From NCBI RefSeq assembly GCF_027913215.1, contig NZ_CP115784.1:3047501-3111500 (forward strand): a stretch of 64,000 nt of DNA, read 5' to 3'. Source of the DNA: Paracoccus aerodenitrificans. Its GTDB lineage: Bacteria > Pseudomonadota > Alphaproteobacteria > Rhodobacterales > Rhodobacteraceae. The position numbers were made by a program, and so were the translations under genes. Shown here piece after piece: positions 35,201 to 43,322 of the stretch (the stretch's first letter is position 1; the number at the start of each line of letters is the position of its first letter). The notes under the pieces are model-generated. The model worked only from the letters and a program-made list of their open reading frames with translations, had not been told where the DNA came from and made no database searches.

Positions 35201-36224
35201 TCTCTTCGTTGGTCAGGACGCGCATATTCGGCCAGTCAGCCTGCGCTTGTTGCAGTATCCCGGCGATGCGTGGATCGGGTGAGGCGTCGTTGATGAAAAG
35301 AATGTCGGCCTCGGGCGAAGTGAAGCGGGCCAGCCGGTCGATGCAGGTGACCACGTCATCATAGGCGTTGTAGACAGGGATGATGATGCCGATATCCACC
35401 GGGGTAATCCGTGGCGCATAAAGGGGCTGCGGCTGCGGAACCTTCCCGCCGCACTGAATGCGAACTGATGCCGCGATCAGGCCATCGGGGGTGCGGATGG
35501 ACAGCTCATGCTGGCCTTGCTCCAGCCAGGCCAGTCGCAATGCCGCATCGAAACCGCCCAGACCGTCAGTCTTGCCTGCTTTCTGAAGGTCCCGCCGCCG
35601 TTTTTCGGTGCGTCGCGTCACCAGCGGGACACCATCAATCAGGATATCGACGTCGAAAACCCTGCCACGTTTTTTCTTGTCGACGGCCCAGCCCCGAAGC
35701 CCGTCATCCGAGACCTGTTCGATACGACAATCGTACAAGGTTGAGGTATCAGCTTTCTGAACCGGCCGCGTATTTTCGCGGGGTTTCTCATCGGTGATTG
35801 GTTTACTGATAGAGTCCATTTCTTCAAGCGCTTCCACGAACAGGCTCGGTCCTATCCGTTTCTTCAGCAGCGGAGTCCCGTCATCCGCGTTGCGGACCTC
35901 TATCAGTTTTCCATAGAGCTTTGTTTTCGGTATGCGCGGCACAGTGATAATGAAGCCATAGCGGCCCGTTCCGATGCCTGCCGCCTGGACATCCTGACGG
36001 TGTTCATCGGCCGACAGACCCGAGCGGAGCAGTTTCCCGCCCAGTAAAATATCGACATGCAAAGGAGAATCTGAATCGGCGCTTTTTACCCATCCGTGAA
36101 TCCGACCGTCGGTGATGCTGTCGATATTGCCCAGCATACCTGCTTTCCGACCGCCTGCGCCTGCTTTGAACGCGGCTTTGCGGACGAGATGATAGAGTTT
36201 TTGCTGTTGGGATTTCGTACTCAT
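32292..36224 (-). CDS. giant modular glycosyltransferase (two beta modules, GT2, two GT4-like domains)
   Basis: A 1310-residue protein, first gene of the minus-strand run. Two related modules come first: GRIHGWVKSADSDSPLHVDI (about residues 40-95) and GLRGWAVDKKKRGRVFDVDI (about 175-235), each ending in G..G(F) before the next strand. Then a GT2 domain (IGIIIPVYNAYDDV, FINDASPD, LLLNSDARVTPGW; about 285-560). Then a GT4-like domain (LSFHDFYALCPTVKLLDG, PGSIGPPKGLEVIRQL, WDETYCHTLTELWSAG; about 595-960). Then a further GT-B-like domain (MELDDNLMEVPAD, FNRHKSNLKALDYAALGLP; about 985-1300). Presumably builds a repeat unit for the Kps exporter nearby. Domain borders are estimates. Confidence 0.82.
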   Translation of the reverse strand: MSTKSQQQKLYHLVRKAAFKAGAGGRKAGMLGNIDSITDGRIHGWVKSADSDSPLHVDILLGGKLLRSGLSADEHRQDVQAAGIGTGRYGFIITVPRIPKTKLYGKLIEVRNADDGTPLLKKRIGPSLFVEALEEMDSISKPITDEKPRENTRPVQKADTSTLYDCRIEQVSDDGLRGWAVDKKKRGRVFDVDILIDGVPLVTRRTEKRRRDLQKAGKTDGLGGFDAALRLAWLEQGQHELSIRTPDGLIAASVRIQCGGKVPQPQPLYAPRITPVDIGIIIPVYNAYDDVVTCIDRLARFTSPEADILFINDASPDPRIAGILQQAQADWPNMRVLTNEENLGFTRTINRGIDAIGRKHPLLLNSDARVTPGWLEGILRAANSRPRVATVTPMSDRAGAFSAPRIGNDNNLPAGVDEITYSRAFRRRGLGIYPIVPTGNGFCMFINRSCVEEIGPLDAEAFPRGYGEENDFCMRAGRAGWTHLIDDRTYVFHDRSKSFGDAKTELMEAGRKVIDVRYPEYKKSIGVFTKGPEILMARFRARQAVLDCAGSSADLPPALFVVSTRTGGTPQTNLDLMTAVSDEVNPWLLHCDSAVLTLSRMQDGELHEVKTHRLEERVDPIRHSSGEYDAVVAEWLEWLAPEIVHIRHLGWHGLSLPRLAREQGAGVVLSFHDFYALCPTVKLLDGDGVFCGGKCTASDTPCTPELWRPDSMPPLKDSWVHVWRDRFSDVMKYCDAFVTTSDSARERIIAHLPGIDPERFFVIPHGRNFTGMEMSRVAPREGEPVRILIPGSIGPPKGLEVIRQLVEHDEAGLLEFHVLGRMGGDNPIIHPRVIEHGTYKRHEFSKRAKEIGAHLGAIFSIWDETYCHTLTELWSAGLPAFVLDYPTVATRVRRTGAGWVLPRNGIGAIYDEILRIAHDSDEQNRAESAVADWQQGRGLAGTTQMMAAHYRNVYASVRGQEKRPIIGVVAPSALDLKRAFASTEIRVWERTRNAADRSAIFVRMAPPALKANLQEAAINGAIIQRNAIPPSLIDPVLDAFSQSGISYVMELDDNLMEVPADKDPNGVYRDYAPELEKLVRSARIVTTSTEPLREELQRYNADVRLLPNRLSERLWRGALPAKTQNKAITALYMGTYTHSADLEMIQPALAAMAAANPDFRLAMIGVLRDEELPDWIERIEIPDAEKDYQRFVPWVKSLSGGFDFAVAPLVDSRFNRHKSNLKALDYAALGLPVLASDMPVYRRLGDDMPGLTLVENTTEEWTKALKTAIARARKGKETDRESIRRWVFSQHGLATSLPGYDALLEEVLRQ

Positions 36225-36609
36225 CTTTGCCTATCCAGTGGGCGTTGCCAGCGCGTATTCGGTTCAGGGTGCCAAGTGCCTAGCAATCATAGTCATATTT
36301 GAAGCGGCCTGATTTTTATCGGCGATGGGGTACAGAAAGATATCTGTGCTGTCGACTGCCATTGTCCGCTGCCACCGCCCGCATATTGGACATACCCTCA
36401 TATAGGACATATACAACGGAGCGTCTGGAATTCTATCTGTCCGTGTACTGCGATTCTGACTAGCCGCAAGTGCCGCCTGAATGTCACATACACGTATTCT
36501 TTATCTGCCCGGATTTTACTCGGATCGCGATGGGATATAGAGCTTGTTTATCACCTGTACAACTCACCGCAGCGGCACTCCGCACTGGTCAGTTGGCAGA
36601 GTTTTCAGT
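36225..36609. promoter_or_regulatory. divergent control region of the capsule locus
   Basis: A gene-free 385-bp stretch between the minus-strand glycosyltransferases and the plus-strand kps genes, more A+T-rich than the genes. It contains a 13-base direct repeat, CATATTGGACATA (36382-36394) and CATATAGGACATA (36399-36411), spaced 17 bp apart. I see no reliable -35/-10 pair and no RNA gene. The repeat is the best candidate for a regulator site serving both transcription units. Confidence 0.4.
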
Positions 36610-37947
36610 ATGAACGCGACGAAACCGTTATCGGGCTTTTTACAGTTGAATACTCACGCTACCAATCCCGCAGCGACATCGCAGCCAGCCAAGGCTGACA
36701 GCGCCAAGCAGGCCGCGAAGCCCTCCGAACCGAAAGCGAAGAGCGAACAGCCCGTGCTTGCGACCATTCCTGACGCCAGTTTTTCGCGGCGGCACTGGTT
36801 GGTTGCACTCAGCTTCGTGGTGCTGGTGATCCTGCCGACCGCGCTGACCGCAGTTTATATGTTAACCCGAGCGCATGACCGTTACGTTTCCCATATCGGC
36901 TTCTCGGTACGCAGTGAATCAATGACTTCTGCGATGGAGATGCTGGGCGGGATCGCGGAAATCTCGGGCTCGTCGTCGTCGGATACGGATATTCTTTATA
37001 ATTTCATTAAAAGCGAAGAGATTATCCGCACACTGGATCAGAAGCTCGACCTGCGGGAGATGTGGTCCAAGCCTGGCTATGATTGGCTGGACTGGTCGGA
37101 TGATCCGGTCTTTGCCTTCCATCCGCCCGGCACGATCGAAGATCTGACCGATTACTGGAGCGATATGGTCCGTGTCTATTCCGATAGCGGGACCGGCCTG
37201 ATCGACGTCGAGGTTCAGGCTTTCGCGCCCGAGGACGCGCAGGCGATTGCGCAGGCGATCTTCGAAGAAAGCTCTGACATGATCAACCGGCTCTCGACGC
37301 TCGCCCGCGAGGACCAGATCCGCTATGCGCGGCTGGAGCTGGAAACAGCGATGGAGCGGCTGACCGAGGCCCGTCAGCAGATCACGCGGTTCCGCAATGA
37401 GAACCAGATGGTTGATCCGACTTCCATGATCGAAGGTCAGGTCGGCCTTCTGACCTCGCTTCAGCAGCAGCTTGCACAGTCGCTGATCGAGATGGACATG
37501 CTGCGCGAAACGACGCGCGAAAGCGATCCGCGCATTTCCCAGACCGAACGCCGGGTCGAGGTTATCAATCAGCGTATCGCAGAAGAGCGCGGCAAGCTTG
37601 GGATGGGGCAACTGAATGCCGAGCAGCAAGCCGATCAGACCGAGGGCGTCGTGAGCACGGCATCGGAGGCGGGTGGTTTTGCGAATATCGTCGATGAATA
37701 CGAACGCCTTGCTGTCGATCTGCAATTCGCAGAACAAAGCTATACCGCCGCAATGACCTCTTTCGACAGCGCACGGGCCGAGGCGCGGCGCCAGAACCGC
37801 TATCTTGCGGCACATATCCGGCCCTCATTGCCGGAAGCGGCAACAGAGCCGGGACGGGCCCGGTCCATTATGCTGACGGCCATATTGTGCAGCCTCGCAT
37901 GGAGCCTGTTGCTGCTGGTGGCCTATGCGCTGCGGGACCGGCGCTGA
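36610..37947 (+). CDS. kpsE: capsule export inner-membrane protein, KpsE/PCP type
   Basis: A 445-residue polysaccharide co-polymerase-like protein. An Ala/Lys-rich cytoplasmic head precedes TM1 (WLVALSFVVLVILPTALTAV, about residues 62-85); a long periplasmic coiled coil (ARLELETAMERLTEARQQITRFRNEN onward) ends at TM2 (SIMLTAILCSLAWSLLLLVA, about 420-440). This is the layout of KpsE in ABC-type group 2 capsule export. No kinase domain. Start at 36610 excludes 22 codons without family character. Followed by kpsT after 12 bases. Confidence 0.82.
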   Translation: MNATKPLSGFLQLNTHATNPAATSQPAKADSAKQAAKPSEPKAKSEQPVLATIPDASFSRRHWLVALSFVVLVILPTALTAVYMLTRAHDRYVSHIGFSVRSESMTSAMEMLGGIAEISGSSSSDTDILYNFIKSEEIIRTLDQKLDLREMWSKPGYDWLDWSDDPVFAFHPPGTIEDLTDYWSDMVRVYSDSGTGLIDVEVQAFAPEDAQAIAQAIFEESSDMINRLSTLAREDQIRYARLELETAMERLTEARQQITRFRNENQMVDPTSMIEGQVGLLTSLQQQLAQSLIEMDMLRETTRESDPRISQTERRVEVINQRIAEERGKLGMGQLNAEQQADQTEGVVSTASEAGGFANIVDEYERLAVDLQFAEQSYTAAMTSFDSARAEARRQNRYLAAHIRPSLPEAATEPGRARSIMLTAILCSLAWSLLLLVAYALRDRR

Positions 37948-37959
37948 TCGGGCTGCCAC

Positions 37960-38616
37960 ATGATCGTGCTGCGTAATCTCACCAAGTATTTCCAGATGAA
38001 CGGTCACCGGAAATACGTGGCCCGGCAACTGAACGCGGTCTTTCCGACGGGAAAGGCCGTGGCGCTTCTGGGTCGGAACGGGGCGGGGAAATCTACCATG
38101 CTGCGCATGATCGCAGGTCTGTCGAGCCCGAACCGAGGCGAGATCCTGACCGATGGCCGGATTTCCTATCCGGTGGGACTGGCAAACTCGATGCATCCAG
38201 ACATGACCGGCGCTCAGAATGCTCTGTTCGTCGCACGTGTCTATGGGGCGGATACGGAGAGCATGATCGAGTTCGTCCAGGCTTTTTCGGATCTGGGCCC
38301 GCATTTCAATATGCCCGTCCGGACATATTCATCGGGTATGCGGTCGCGCCTGTCGCTTGGCATCAATATGGCACTCGATTTCGATACCTATCTGGTCGAT
38401 GAGGTTACGGCTGTCGGTGATGCGGCCTTCGTCGAGAAAAGCCGCAAGATCATCCTCAACCGCGTCTCGACCTCCTCGGCGATCTTTGTCAGCCACTCAA
38501 TGAGCTTCGTCAAGACGATCTGCGACGCCGGTGCGGTGCTTGAGGACGGACAACTCACCTATTTCCCGGATCTGGAAGAGGCGATTGCCCGCCATACCCG
38601 GAATATGGGGGTCTGA
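37960..38616 (+). CDS. kpsT: capsule exporter ATP-binding protein
   Basis: A 218-residue ABC ATPase: Walker A GRNGAGKST (residues about 38-46), signature YSSGMRSRLSLGI, Walker B TYLVDEVTAVGD, and switch His in IFVSHSMSF. The short length and VDEVTAVGD sequence fit the KpsT/RfbE polysaccharide-export subfamily. Energises KpsM. Ends five bases before the kpsM start. Confidence 0.88.
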   Translation: MIVLRNLTKYFQMNGHRKYVARQLNAVFPTGKAVALLGRNGAGKSTMLRMIAGLSSPNRGEILTDGRISYPVGLANSMHPDMTGAQNALFVARVYGADTESMIEFVQAFSDLGPHFNMPVRTYSSGMRSRLSLGINMALDFDTYLVDEVTAVGDAAFVEKSRKIILNRVSTSSAIFVSHSMSFVKTICDAGAVLEDGQLTYFPDLEEAIARHTRNMGV

Positions 38617-38620
38617 ACCG

Positions 38621-39445
38621 ATGGCTGAGCTGGGATTTGACGAAGAAGATATGCGCAAGCTGCGCTCGGTCAAGGAAGTTCCGCGCTTCAGCACGATCCG
38701 CACGATCTCCGCCCTGATTCTTCGTGAGATGAGCGCGACTTACGGGCGCTCTCCCGGCGGCTATGTCTGGGCAGTTGCCGAGCCGGTGCTGGGGATTGGC
38801 CTGCTGGTTGCTTTCTTCTCCGTAGGTTTCCGGCAACCGCCTCTGGGCAGCAATTTCGCGATGTTCTACGCGTCGGGCCTGCTTCCGCTGATGATGTTCA
38901 CCACCACCTCGATCAAGGTGGCACAGGCGATCAATTATTCCCGGCAATTGCTGAACTATCCGCGCGTTACATTCGTGGATGCCATTCTGGCGCGGTTCAT
39001 TCTGAATGTACTGACCCAGTCAGTGATTGCTTTCGTGCTGATCGGGGTCATCCTTATGGTGTTCGAAACCCGCACGATTTTTGATCTGCCGCTGATTCTG
39101 AACGGCTTTGCGTCAGCCGCCGTTTTGGGGCTTGGCATGGGTACGCTGCTATGCACGCTGATTTCTCAGCACCCGATCTGGAACTCGGTCTGGAGCGTGA
39201 TCACTCGCCCCCTTTTCCTGATTTCCGGGGTTATCTTCCTGCACGAAGACGTGCCTGAACCGTATCGCTCGTGGTTGGACTGGAACCCGATGGTGCATAG
39301 CGTCGCGGAAACGCGGAAGGGTTTCTATTACTCCTACCGCGCCGAATATATCGATATGAGCTATGTATATGGCCTGGCGCTGATTTGCGGCGTGGCCGGG
39401 ATTCTGTTCTTGCGCCGCTATTATCGCGATATGATGGAGAAGTAA
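38621..39445 (+). CDS. kpsM: capsule exporter permease
   Basis: A 274-residue ABC-2 permease with six predicted helices. The N-terminal LILREMSATYGRSPGGYVWA is the classic KpsM/RfbA cytoplasmic motif, and ISGVIFLHEDVPEPYRSWLDWNPM matches the ABC-2 signature region. Start at 38621, just after the kpsT stop; the open frame extends upstream inside kpsT in another frame. KpsC, KpsS and KpsD homologues are not in the window, so the outer-membrane part is encoded elsewhere. Confidence 0.88.
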   Translation: MAELGFDEEDMRKLRSVKEVPRFSTIRTISALILREMSATYGRSPGGYVWAVAEPVLGIGLLVAFFSVGFRQPPLGSNFAMFYASGLLPLMMFTTTSIKVAQAINYSRQLLNYPRVTFVDAILARFILNVLTQSVIAFVLIGVILMVFETRTIFDLPLILNGFASAAVLGLGMGTLLCTLISQHPIWNSVWSVITRPLFLISGVIFLHEDVPEPYRSWLDWNPMVHSVAETRKGFYYSYRAEYIDMSYVYGLALICGVAGILFLRRYYRDMMEK

Positions 39446-39486
39446 GCGGCGATCATTGCCGGACAGGCATCTCTCTGTGCCGTCAA

Positions 39487-39515
39487 AAAGGCCCCGCCGG
39501 AGGAGCGAGGCCTTT
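39487..39515. terminator. bidirectional intrinsic terminator
   Basis: AAAGGCCCCGC (39487-39497) pairs with GCGAGGCCTTT (39505-39515) around a short CGGAGGA loop, and A- and T-runs lie on the outer sides. It separates the convergent kpsM and doeD genes. Confidence 0.75.
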
Positions 39516-39536
39516 GCATTTAATGCCGTAGACGCC

Positions 39537-40910
39537 TCAGCGCCCCAGTATTTCCTCGATAGCGCCCTTCGTGGCCTCGACGATCTGGTCGGCTTCTTCT
39601 TTCGAGAGGCAGAGCGGCGGGGCGAAGCCGATGATATCGCCCTGCGGCATGGCCCGCGCGATGACACCGCGCTTTGCCATCGCGCCGACGATCTTGGCAC
39701 CCTTGCCCTCGGATGCCGGGAAGAATTCGCGCTTGTCCTTGTCGGCCACCAGTTCGACCGCGCAGAGCATGCCTTCGCCGCGAACCTCTCCGACGTTGGC
39801 GTGATCGCTGAGCGCGTCGCTCATGGTCCTGTTCAAATAGGATCCGACCTCGCCTGCGTTTTTCACCAGACCCAGCTCATCGAGAAGCTTGAGATTGGCG
39901 ACGCCCGCTGCTGCGCCGATGGGGTGGGCCGAGTACGTCCAGCCGTGACCCAGCACGCCGAACTCATCCGCGCCTTTCATCAGCACATCCCACATGCGGT
40001 TGCCGACAATGGTTGCCGAAAGCGGCGCATAGGCGGAGGTCAGCCCCTTCGCGCAGGTGATCAGATCGGGTTTCAGCCCGTAATGATCCGATCCGAACAT
40101 CGTGCCCAGTCGTCCGAAACCCGTCACGACCTCATCCACGATCAGCAGGATGTCGTGCTTGTCCAGAACCTTCTGGATTGCGGGCCAATAGCCCTCGGGC
40201 GGAGGAACGATGCCGCCCGTTCCCATAACCGGCTCACCGATGAAAGCGGCGATGGTGTCTGCACCTTCGGTCTCGATCAGTTCTTCAAGCTTCTGGACAC
40301 AATGGGCGGTGAAATCGGCCTCGGACATCGCCGCATCGGGACGGCGGAAGTAATAGGGCGACTCGGTGTGCAGGATCTGCGCCAGCGGCAGGTCGAATTT
40401 CTTGTGGAACATCTCCAGCCCGGTCATCGAGCCAGTCACAAGGCCCGAACCGTGATAGCCACGCCAGCGGCTGATAATCTTCTTCTTCTCGGGCCGGCCC
40501 AGGATATTGTTATAATACCAGACCAGCTTGACGTTCGTCTCATTCGCGTCCGAGCCGCCAAGCCCGAAATAGACCCGCGCCATGTCCGCGGGCGCGCGAT
40601 CCATCACCATTTTCGACAGGGTGATATTCGCCTCGGACCCATGCCCGGCATAGGCGTGGTAATAAGCCAGCTCATGCGCCTGTTTCGCGATGGCTTCGGC
40701 GATTTCGGTGCGGCCATAGCCGACATTGACGCAATACAGCCCCGCGAATCCGTCCAGCAGGCGGTTGCCGTCGCGGTCGGTGATGAACACGCCTTCGCCG
40801 CTGGTCACGATGCGCTGCGCCGCTTCGCCACGGGCGAATTGCGACAGATGGGTTGAGGGATGCATGAAATTCTCGCGGTCCCATTTCGCGAGTTCGTCAT
40901 TGGTCAGCAT
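39537..40910 (-). CDS. doeD: class III aminotransferase, probable diaminobutyrate transaminase DoeD
   Basis: A 457-residue PLP enzyme. Cofactor-binding features are GYHGSGLVTGSMTG, FIGEPVMGTGGIVPP, LLIVDEVVTGFGRLG and the lysine in ITCAKGLTSAYAPL. The closest annotated class is aspartate/putrescine-type aminotransferases. Position decides the role: with the aldehyde dehydrogenase and AsnC regulator it forms the minus-strand arm of the ectoine locus. The enzyme then converts L-2,4-diaminobutyrate to aspartate semialdehyde. A putrescine-pyruvate transaminase is the alternative by sequence alone. No AGGAGG; GAAGGAA lies near the start. Confidence 0.78.
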   Translation of the reverse strand: MLTNDELAKWDRENFMHPSTHLSQFARGEAAQRIVTSGEGVFITDRDGNRLLDGFAGLYCVNVGYGRTEIAEAIAKQAHELAYYHAYAGHGSEANITLSKMVMDRAPADMARVYFGLGGSDANETNVKLVWYYNNILGRPEKKKIISRWRGYHGSGLVTGSMTGLEMFHKKFDLPLAQILHTESPYYFRRPDAAMSEADFTAHCVQKLEELIETEGADTIAAFIGEPVMGTGGIVPPPEGYWPAIQKVLDKHDILLIVDEVVTGFGRLGTMFGSDHYGLKPDLITCAKGLTSAYAPLSATIVGNRMWDVLMKGADEFGVLGHGWTYSAHPIGAAAGVANLKLLDELGLVKNAGEVGSYLNRTMSDALSDHANVGEVRGEGMLCAVELVADKDKREFFPASEGKGAKIVGAMAKRGVIARAMPQGDIIGFAPPLCLSKEEADQIVEATKGAIEEILGR

Positions 40911-41046
40911 GATGTGTTCCTTCTTCGGTTATTGCTGCTGCGGCAGAGGGTCAGCTTCCGACCGCGGGCTGACGCTGCCGACATTTGTTCAAATCGCTTT
41001 ATCGCGCAATCCCGCTGAACGTCCATCCGACGCGGACCGGCGAAGA

Positions 41047-41109
41047 AGCGTCCGCCCTTGGGGCGGTCGGACGCTGGCCCGGCGGGGCTGCGCCCCTTGA
41101 TTCCGGGCC
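41047..41109. other. two large hairpins between doeC and doeD
   Basis: AGCGTCCG (41047-41054) pairs with CGGACGCT (41068-41075). Directly next, GGCCCG pairs with CGGGCC (41076-41109) around an inner GGGGC/GCCCC. They lie downstream of doeC on its strand inside a 235-bp gap. There is no T-run. Likely transcript-stabilising or attenuating structures, or a dispersed repeat. Confidence 0.4.
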
Positions 41110-41145
41110 GGGTGCTTTGCAGCGATGCTGTTCAAGTCGTGATCC

Positions 41146-42606
41146 TCAACCCCAGTCACGGCAGACATATTTGATTTCGGTGAAGGCTTCGAGGCCCTGT
41201 CTTGCGCCCTCTCGTCCGACGCCCGACTGTTTCATGCCCCCGAACGGGATCGGCGCGCCGGTCACCTTGGTCCTGTTCACCGCGACCATCCCGTATTGCA
41301 GCGCACGCGTGGCGCGATAGATCCGGCGCGGATCGAGACTGTGGACATAGGCCACCAGCCCGTATTCGCTGTCATTGGCGCGGGCATAGACCTCTTCTTC
41401 GCTGTCGAACGGGGTCAACGCCGCGACCGGGCCGAAAGTCTCTTCACGCATGATCGCCGCATCGTCCGGCACATCGGACAGCACGGTCGGTTTGAAGAAG
41501 AGCGGCCCGAGACCCTCATCCACCGCACCGCCGGTCAGAAGCTTCGCGCCTTTGGCGACGGCGTCCTCAACATGCGCCTTCTGTTTCGCGATCTGACGGT
41601 CATGGATCAGAGGGCCGATATCGGGATCGTCCATCCCGCGCCCGAGGCTCAGCTTTTGCACGGCCTCGGTGAATTTGCGGCAGAATTCGTCATAAACGTC
41701 GCGGTGGATATAGAACCGGTTCGCGCCCAGACAATCCTGCCCGGATGTGGCGAATTTCGCCTTGATGCCTTCCGCCACGGCGCGATCCAGATCGGCGCGC
41801 TGGAACACGATGAACGGCGCGTGGCCGCCAAGTTCCATCACCAGCCGCTTCACTGTGTCGGCGGACTGGCGATACAGCAGCCGCCCCACCTCGGTCGAGC
41901 CGGTGAAGGACAGCGCCCTGACCCGCTTATCGGCGGTCCATTCACCGACAATGGTGGCCGCGTCGCCGATCACCGTATTCACGACGCCTTCGGGGAAGCC
42001 CGCCCTTTGTGCCAGCACCGCCAGCGCAAGCGCCGAAAGCGGCGTTTCCGCCGAAGGATGGATCACCACCGTGCAGCCCGCGCCCAAAGCGGCGGCGGCC
42101 TTGCGGGTGATCATGGCGCAGGGGAAGTTCCACGGGGTGATCAGCGCGGCGACGCCGACGGGTTCGCGCCACAACTCCATCTCGGCATCAGGCAGGTGGC
42201 TGGTCACACCCTCGATATTCGGGCGCAGCGCTTCTTCGGCATAGAACTGTACGAAGCTGGCGGCATAGTCGATTTCGCCGCGTGCCTCGCTGATCGGCTT
42301 TCCCTGTTCAGCGACCATGATCCGGGCGAGGTCCTCTTTCGCGGCGAGGATCAGCTCATACCAGCGATGCAGGATCCGGGCGCGGTCCTGAGGCAGCATG
42401 CCGGACCAGCCGGGAAACGCTTTCTGGGCGGCATCCACGGCAGCGCGGGCACCGGTCGCGTCGCTCATCGTGACCTTGGCAACGACATCGCCCGTCGCGG
42501 GATCGCGCACGGCCAGACGGCCATCACCGGCGAAATCGCCTGAGGTCGAAAGCAGGTCGGAATCGGTCAACTGGCTGGCCAGATCGGTCTTCGGTTCATC
42601 GAGCAT
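41146..42606 (-). CDS. doeC: NAD(P)-dependent aldehyde dehydrogenase, probable aspartate-semialdehyde dehydrogenase DoeC
   Basis: A 486-residue ALDH of the succinate-semialdehyde (GabD) class. It has ALITPWNFPCAMITRK, FTGSTEVGRLLYRQ, the catalytic Glu in LVMELGGHAPFIVF and the catalytic Cys in ATSGQDCLGANRFY. In ectoine catabolism the DoeC-type enzyme oxidises the semialdehyde made by DoeD to aspartate. Start at 42606 follows AAGGAGG by six bases; the frame extends 18 codons upstream without that support. General GabD activity is the alternative. Confidence 0.8.
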   Translation of the reverse strand: MLDEPKTDLASQLTDSDLLSTSGDFAGDGRLAVRDPATGDVVAKVTMSDATGARAAVDAAQKAFPGWSGMLPQDRARILHRWYELILAAKEDLARIMVAEQGKPISEARGEIDYAASFVQFYAEEALRPNIEGVTSHLPDAEMELWREPVGVAALITPWNFPCAMITRKAAAALGAGCTVVIHPSAETPLSALALAVLAQRAGFPEGVVNTVIGDAATIVGEWTADKRVRALSFTGSTEVGRLLYRQSADTVKRLVMELGGHAPFIVFQRADLDRAVAEGIKAKFATSGQDCLGANRFYIHRDVYDEFCRKFTEAVQKLSLGRGMDDPDIGPLIHDRQIAKQKAHVEDAVAKGAKLLTGGAVDEGLGPLFFKPTVLSDVPDDAAIMREETFGPVAALTPFDSEEEVYARANDSEYGLVAYVHSLDPRRIYRATRALQYGMVAVNRTKVTGAPIPFGGMKQSGVGREGARQGLEAFTEIKYVCRDWG

Positions 42607-42770
42607 GAGGGGCCTCCTTGGTCGAAAGGATGATGCGTCATGCAGGGCAGGGGATTTCACCGAAGTTCAGCGCAGCGGCAGAGGATTTCTCTTTTCCAGA
42701 CACAGGAAAGAGAGATTTCCCCCGAGGCCGGTTTCAGGCTTGGGATAAGGTGACCGAGCAGCACGACGAT

Positions 42771-43250
42771 TCAGGACCCCAGCAACGCCGATGACGGCGG
42801 CTCGTTCTTCACCGGCTTGGTCACGATATAGCTGTAATAGCGCCGCACCCCGGCGCGGCTCTCCAGAAGACCGTCCATCAATTTCTGGAACGCGGCGATA
42901 TCGGTTGCAACAAGCTGCATCAGATAATCATATCCGCCGCCAATCGCCCAGCATCCGGTGATTTCGTCCATCCGCGAGATGGTCCGCTCGAAGATCTGGA
43001 AGCTTTCGGCGCGGTGGCTGTCCAGTTCGACCGTGACGAAAACCTGCACATGAGGGCCAAGCGCGGCCAGATCTATATCCGCATGATAACCCTTGATGAA
43101 ACCGGCCTTTTCCAGACGTTTCATCCGCTCCCAGCACGGGGTCGGGGATAGGTTCACCCGTGCGGCAAGATCCGTTTTCGCGATCCGCCCCTCGCGGGAC
43201 AGGGTCGCTAAAATGGCAATGTCACGATCATCGAGCCGGGTCGCATTCAT
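42771..43250 (-). CDS. Lrp/AsnC-family transcriptional regulator of ectoine catabolism
   Basis: A 159-residue regulator with N-terminal winged HTH (LDDRDIAILATLSREGRIAK, LAARVNLSPTPCWERMKRLE) and a C-terminal RAM ligand-binding domain (HVQVFVTVELDSH, CWAIGGGYDYLMQLV). Ectoine loci of Halomonas and Ruegeria carry such a gene (doeX/asnC); its ligand there is thought to be a pathway intermediate. Start at the ATG at 43250; a much longer open frame to 44123 is antisense to enuR and not coding. Divergent from enuR with 72 bp between starts. Confidence 0.88.
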   Translation of the reverse strand: MNATRLDDRDIAILATLSREGRIAKTDLAARVNLSPTPCWERMKRLEKAGFIKGYHADIDLAALGPHVQVFVTVELDSHRAESFQIFERTISRMDEITGCWAIGGGYDYLMQLVATDIAAFQKLMDGLLESRAGVRRYYSYIVTKPVKNEPPSSALLGS

Positions 43251-43278
43251 AAGCTGCTTGTTCCTGCGACGCCGGGCT

Positions 43279-43294
43279 TTGTCAATCTGGACAA
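43279..43294. promoter_or_regulatory. inverted repeat between asnC and enuR
   Basis: TTGTC-AATCTG-GACAA, a perfect five-base dyad centred in the 72-bp divergent gap. This is a candidate binding site for AsnC or EnuR. Confidence 0.35.
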
Positions 43295-43322
43295 GAGGCT
43301 CTGGCCCGGCTTCACTGGTGGA

